From Coralliovum pocilloporae (lineage in GTDB: Bacteria > Pseudomonadota > Alphaproteobacteria > Rhizobiales > Cohaesibacteraceae), in contig NZ_CP132542.1 of the NCBI RefSeq assembly GCF_030845175.1, positions 3,569,501 to 3,633,500 of the forward strand: DNA of 64,000 nt. Direction: 5' to 3'. Under the pieces are notes generated by a model. That model was given only the letters and a program-made list of their open reading frames with translations. It was not told where the DNA came from and ran no database searches. Position numbers and translations under genes: made by a program. Shown here one piece after another: positions 61,711 to 64,000 of this stretch; within the stretch, counting starts at the first letter, position 1, and each line of letters opens with the position of its first letter.

Positions 61711-63168
61711 GGCAATCCGGATTAGCGCGTCCACATCCAGATGCGCTTCCACATGCTCTGCCAGACGGTCCAGTGTGTCATCAACAGTCTGCTCATAGGC
61801 GAGATCAGAGGCGACACCCGGTTTCAATCCGTTCAACACATGGCGCCGCAGAGCATCGTCCCCGAAAAAGCCGTGCAGATAGGTACCGACAATCCGTCCA
61901 TCTGCAGATATGGCCCCGTCGGATATCCCTGCAATCTCGGCAACAGGGCGCGCGCAGTCCGGCCCTGTTGTCTCACCAAGGTGGATTTCATAACCCTGAA
62001 CGGCCAGACCACTCGGACAATGAACACCTGAGACCAGCCGGGTCTGCTTTGTCTCAGTCAGTTCGGTCTCAACATCCAGAAGTCCCAGTCCTTCAGTGCT
62101 GCCAGCAGGGCCTTCAATCCCGTTCGGATCGTGGATCATGCGACCAAGCATCTGATAACCGCCACAAAGTCCCAGCACTGCGCCACCACGGCGGGCATGG
62201 GCTTTGATATCAATATCCCATCCTGCTTCTTTCACGGCGTTGAAATCAGCAATTGTCGACTTCGAACCTGGCAGAATGATCAGGTCGGTATCGGCAGGAA
62301 TGGGGTCACCAGCCTCAACCAGTGTCACGCTCACATTATCTTCCAGATGAAGCGGGTCCAGATCATCGAAATTGGCAATACGGGGCAAGCGCGGCACGGC
62401 AATACGGAACGTCGCATGCGCCTTTTCCCGACTTGTATCCAGATCCACCGAATCCTCAGCAGGCAATTTTCCCGCAGCCGAAAACCAGGGCAGAACACCA
62501 AGGTTATCCCACCCGGTCCGCTCACTGATAAAAAGCGCGCCCTCATCAAACAACGTCGGGTCACCACGAAATTTATTGATGAGAAAGCCCTTGATCAGCG
62601 CCCTGTCACTGTCCGAGACAATACCATGGGTGCCCACAAGACTGGCAATCACGCCCCCCCGGTCAATATCGCCGATCAGAACAACCGGCACCCGGGCGGC
62701 TTCCGCAAAACCCATATTGGCAATGTCACCGGCTCGGAGATTGACCTCGGCAGCGCTGCCTGCACCCTCAACCACGACGATGTCAGCCCCGTCTGACAGC
62801 GTTTCAAAGGATTCGAGGACAGAAGACAGCAACTGTCCTTTGTTGCGGAAATAATCCCGCGCCTTCATAGTGCCGAAGCGTTTGCCCTGAACAATAACCT
62901 GCGAACCCTGGTCACTCTCAGGTTTCAGCAGAACCGGGTTCATATGCACATTGGTGGGAATGTTGCAGGCGCGAGCCTGAAGAGCCTGCGCCCGGCCGAT
63001 CTCACCACCATCATCAGTGGCAGCCGCATTGTTCGACATGTTCTGCGGCTTGAACGGACGCACGTTGTAGCCGCGCTTCAGCAAGGCCCGACAAAGCCCG
63101 GCAACCAGCATGGACTTGCCCACATTGGAGCCCGTCCCCTGCAACATGATCGCCGGAACCTGTTTCAT
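61699..63168 (-). CDS. cobQ: Cobyric acid synthase
   Basis: Amidates four side chains of adenosylcobyrinic acid a,c-diamide with glutamine-derived ammonia and ATP. 489 residues. The N-terminal ATP-binding domain starts [20 protein letters not shown], with [12 protein letters not shown]. The C-terminal type 1 glutamine amidotransferase domain has the Cys in [12 protein letters not shown] and His in GTYLHGFF. It is 19 bases after cobO on the same strand and converges with cobD, sharing 12 bases. No unusual residue. Confidence 0.95.
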   Translation of the reverse strand: MKQVPAIMLQGTGSNVGKSMLVAGLCRALLKRGYNVRPFKPQNMSNNAAATDDGGEIGRAQALQARACNIPTNVHMNPVLLKPESDQGSQVIVQGKRFGTMKARDYFRNKGQLLSSVLESFETLSDGADIVVVEGAGSAAEVNLRAGDIANMGFAEAARVPVVLIGDIDRGGVIASLVGTHGIVSDSDRALIKGFLINKFRGDPTLFDEGALFISERTGWDNLGVLPWFSAAGKLPAEDSVDLDTSREKAHATFRIAVPRLPRIANFDDLDPLHLEDNVSVTLVEAGDPIPADTDLIILPGSKSTIADFNAVKEAGWDIDIKAHARRGGAVLGLCGGYQMLGRMIHDPNGIEGPAGSTEGLGLLDVETELTETKQTRLVSGVHCPSGLAVQGYEIHLGETTGPDCARPVAEIAGISDGAISADGRIVGTYLHGFFGDDALRRHVLNGLKPGVASDLAYEQTVDDTLDRLAEHVEAHLDVDALIRIASSR

Positions 63169-63187
63169 AGTTCTGAGCCTTCAAAAC

Positions 63188-63814
63188 CTAGAATTCAATC
63201 CCGGCCTGGGCTTTCACACCAGCACGGAACGGATGCTTGACCAGGGTCATTTCGGTGGCCAGATCAGCGATCTCGAGCAGCTCATCCTTGGCGTTACGGC
63301 CCGTGATCACCACGTGGGTGTTTTCCGGCTTCTGATTCTGCATGAAATCAATCACCTCGTTGATATCCACATAGTCATAACGCAGGGCAATATTCAGCTC
63401 ATCCAGGAGCACCATCTTGATGCCCGGATCGAGGATAAGTTCCTTGGCCTTTTCCCACGCGGCCTGAGCCAGTTCAATATCCCGTTCCCGGTCCTGGGTC
63501 TCCCAGGTAAACCCTTCGCCCATGGCGTGGAACTCGCAGAGATGGGAGAAATGCTCCTTGATCAGGGCCTTCTCGCCCGTATCCATGCCGCCCTTGATAA
63601 ACTGCACCACGGCAGACGGGAACTCATGAGCAATACAGCGGAAGACCATTCCGAAAGCAGCCGTCGACTTGCCCTTGCCCTTACCGGTGTGAACGACCAG
63701 AAGGCCTTTCTCATCGATCTTGGTGGACATGATCTTGTCGCGGGCTTCTTTCTTCTTCTTCATCTTCTCCGCATGGCGGGCATTGGCCTCTTCTTCCGTC
63801 ATTTCACGCGCCAT
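63188..63814 (-). CDS. cobO: Cob(I)yrinic acid a,c-diamide adenosyltransferase
   Basis: Transfers the 5'-deoxyadenosyl group of ATP to the corrin cobalt, 208 residues. The nucleotide-binding loop is HTGKGKGKSTAAFG (P-loop variant), with EFHAMGEGFTWETQDRERD and VLLDELNIALRYDYV. A basic/Glu-rich N-terminal segment (EEANARHAEKMKKKKEARDK) is common in the CobA/BtuR/CobO family. The start overlaps the cobN stop by 11 bases, so the genes are coupled. The next gene, cobQ, is 19 bases on. Confidence 0.95.
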   Translation of the reverse strand: MAREMTEEEANARHAEKMKKKKEARDKIMSTKIDEKGLLVVHTGKGKGKSTAAFGMVFRCIAHEFPSAVVQFIKGGMDTGEKALIKEHFSHLCEFHAMGEGFTWETQDRERDIELAQAAWEKAKELILDPGIKMVLLDELNIALRYDYVDINEVIDFMQNQKPENTHVVITGRNAKDELLEIADLATEMTLVKHPFRAGVKAQAGIEF

Positions 63815-64000
63815 TCGGTATTCCTCCCTGTTTCAGTTCCATCAAAAGACCATAGGCCGAATTCCGTCTCGGTGCCCAGAGGTCCCTGTCAATTGCTTCA
63901 AGAAAACGATCAGTCATTTCGACCAATGCCGGTGGATTCTCACGGGCAATAAAGTCCCGCACCTCCTCATCATCCAGATAGGCCTCAAAGAGCTGATCGT
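63804..64000 (-). CDS. cobN: Cobaltochelatase subunit CobN, C-terminal end only
   Basis: Only the last 64 codons are inside the window. The visible product reads LFEAYLDDEEVRDFIARENP and ends RRNSAYGLLMELKQGG. This region, including DLWAPRRNSA, is the usual C-terminus of the large subunit of aerobic cobaltochelatase, which inserts cobalt into hydrogenobyrinic a,c-diamide. The stop lies 11 bases inside cobO. CobN proteins are about 1,250 residues, so the rest lies to the right of the window. It identifies the aerobic pathway. Confidence 0.88.
   Translation of the reverse strand, partial: DQLFEAYLDDEEVRDFIARENPPALVEMTDRFLEAIDRDLWAPRRNSAYGLLMELKQGGIPNGA

Noticed and set aside
1-64000. CRISPR arrays, insertion sequences, prophage, toxin-antitoxin or known defence genes
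   Set aside because: No regularly spaced repeats, transposase, integrase, or Cas or restriction motifs were found on either strand.

Overview
The window looks like ordinary chromosome from an alphaproteobacterium, most likely a member of the Hyphomicrobiales (Rhizobiales). The evidence is family content and gene order: tatA-tatB-tatC beside scpA-scpB-nagZ-SPOR-argS-dGTPase, a pcm-tolC-popZ-valS block, an ExoR-type Sel1 protein beside xthA, a DUF1402 protein, and the aerobic cobalamin genes cobN/O/Q/C/D. Base composition by eye is moderately GC-rich. I see no insertion sequence, prophage, CRISPR array or rRNA; there is one tRNA (Cys).

Layout. 1-11.6 kb is a minus-strand housekeeping run: serS (cut by the left edge), Tat translocase, an orphan FbpC-like ATPase, the ScpAB condensin partners, NagZ, a large SPOR protein, ArgS and a dGTPase. 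11.7-17.4 kb mixes erpA, a DUF1402 putative lytic transglycosylase, a secreted alpha/beta hydrolase, xthA, exoR and ppk2. 17.5-23.6 kb holds valS, popZ, tolC and a Pcm-like methyltransferase, then tRNA-Cys. 24-32.7 kb looks like a methylated-amine catabolic locus: XRE-cupin regulator, two FAD/GcvT dimethylglycine-dehydrogenase-like proteins and a non-pyrrolysine MttB protein in one operon with its own terminator, with a divergent Rieske oxygenase. 32.7-35.6 kb has a membrane class III cyclase, a metallo-beta-lactamase-fold hydrolase and a single-domain cyclic-nucleotide-binding protein. 35.6-44.1 kb has an unusual ABC exporter-like protein and, divergently, four glycosyltransferases and a polysaccharide-deacetylase-like protein. 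44.1-50.2 kb is a complete family-5 (peptide/oligosaccharide) ABC importer. 50.3-53.2 kb has a sensor adenylate cyclase behind a secreted polysaccharide lyase. 53.3-55 kb is an Lrp regulator with a saccharopine-dehydrogenase-like enzyme. 55.1-59.5 kb is a form II CoxSLM molybdenum hydroxylase with CoxG. 59.7-64 kb is cobalamin synthesis (cobC-cobD, and convergent cobN-cobO-cobQ, with cobN cut by the right edge).

How the parts may work together (inference). Three themes recur: cell-surface glycans (ExoR, the glycosyltransferase cluster, polysaccharide lyase), cyclic nucleotide signalling (two class III cyclases, one cNMP-binding protein, one candidate phosphodiesterase) and one-carbon/methylamine metabolism (MttB, GcvT-domain oxidases, Rieske oxygenase, B12 genes). 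The best candidate for an undescribed system is the 35-44 kb block. Its ABC protein has substituted Walker A, signature and H-loop residues and a very long insertion inside the ATPase domain, and it sits between a cNMP-binding protein and a glycosyltransferase/deacetylase operon.

Start codons were chosen from ribosome-binding sites, signal peptides and family N-termini; several are TTG or GTG. All family assignments come from reading motifs and not from database searches.
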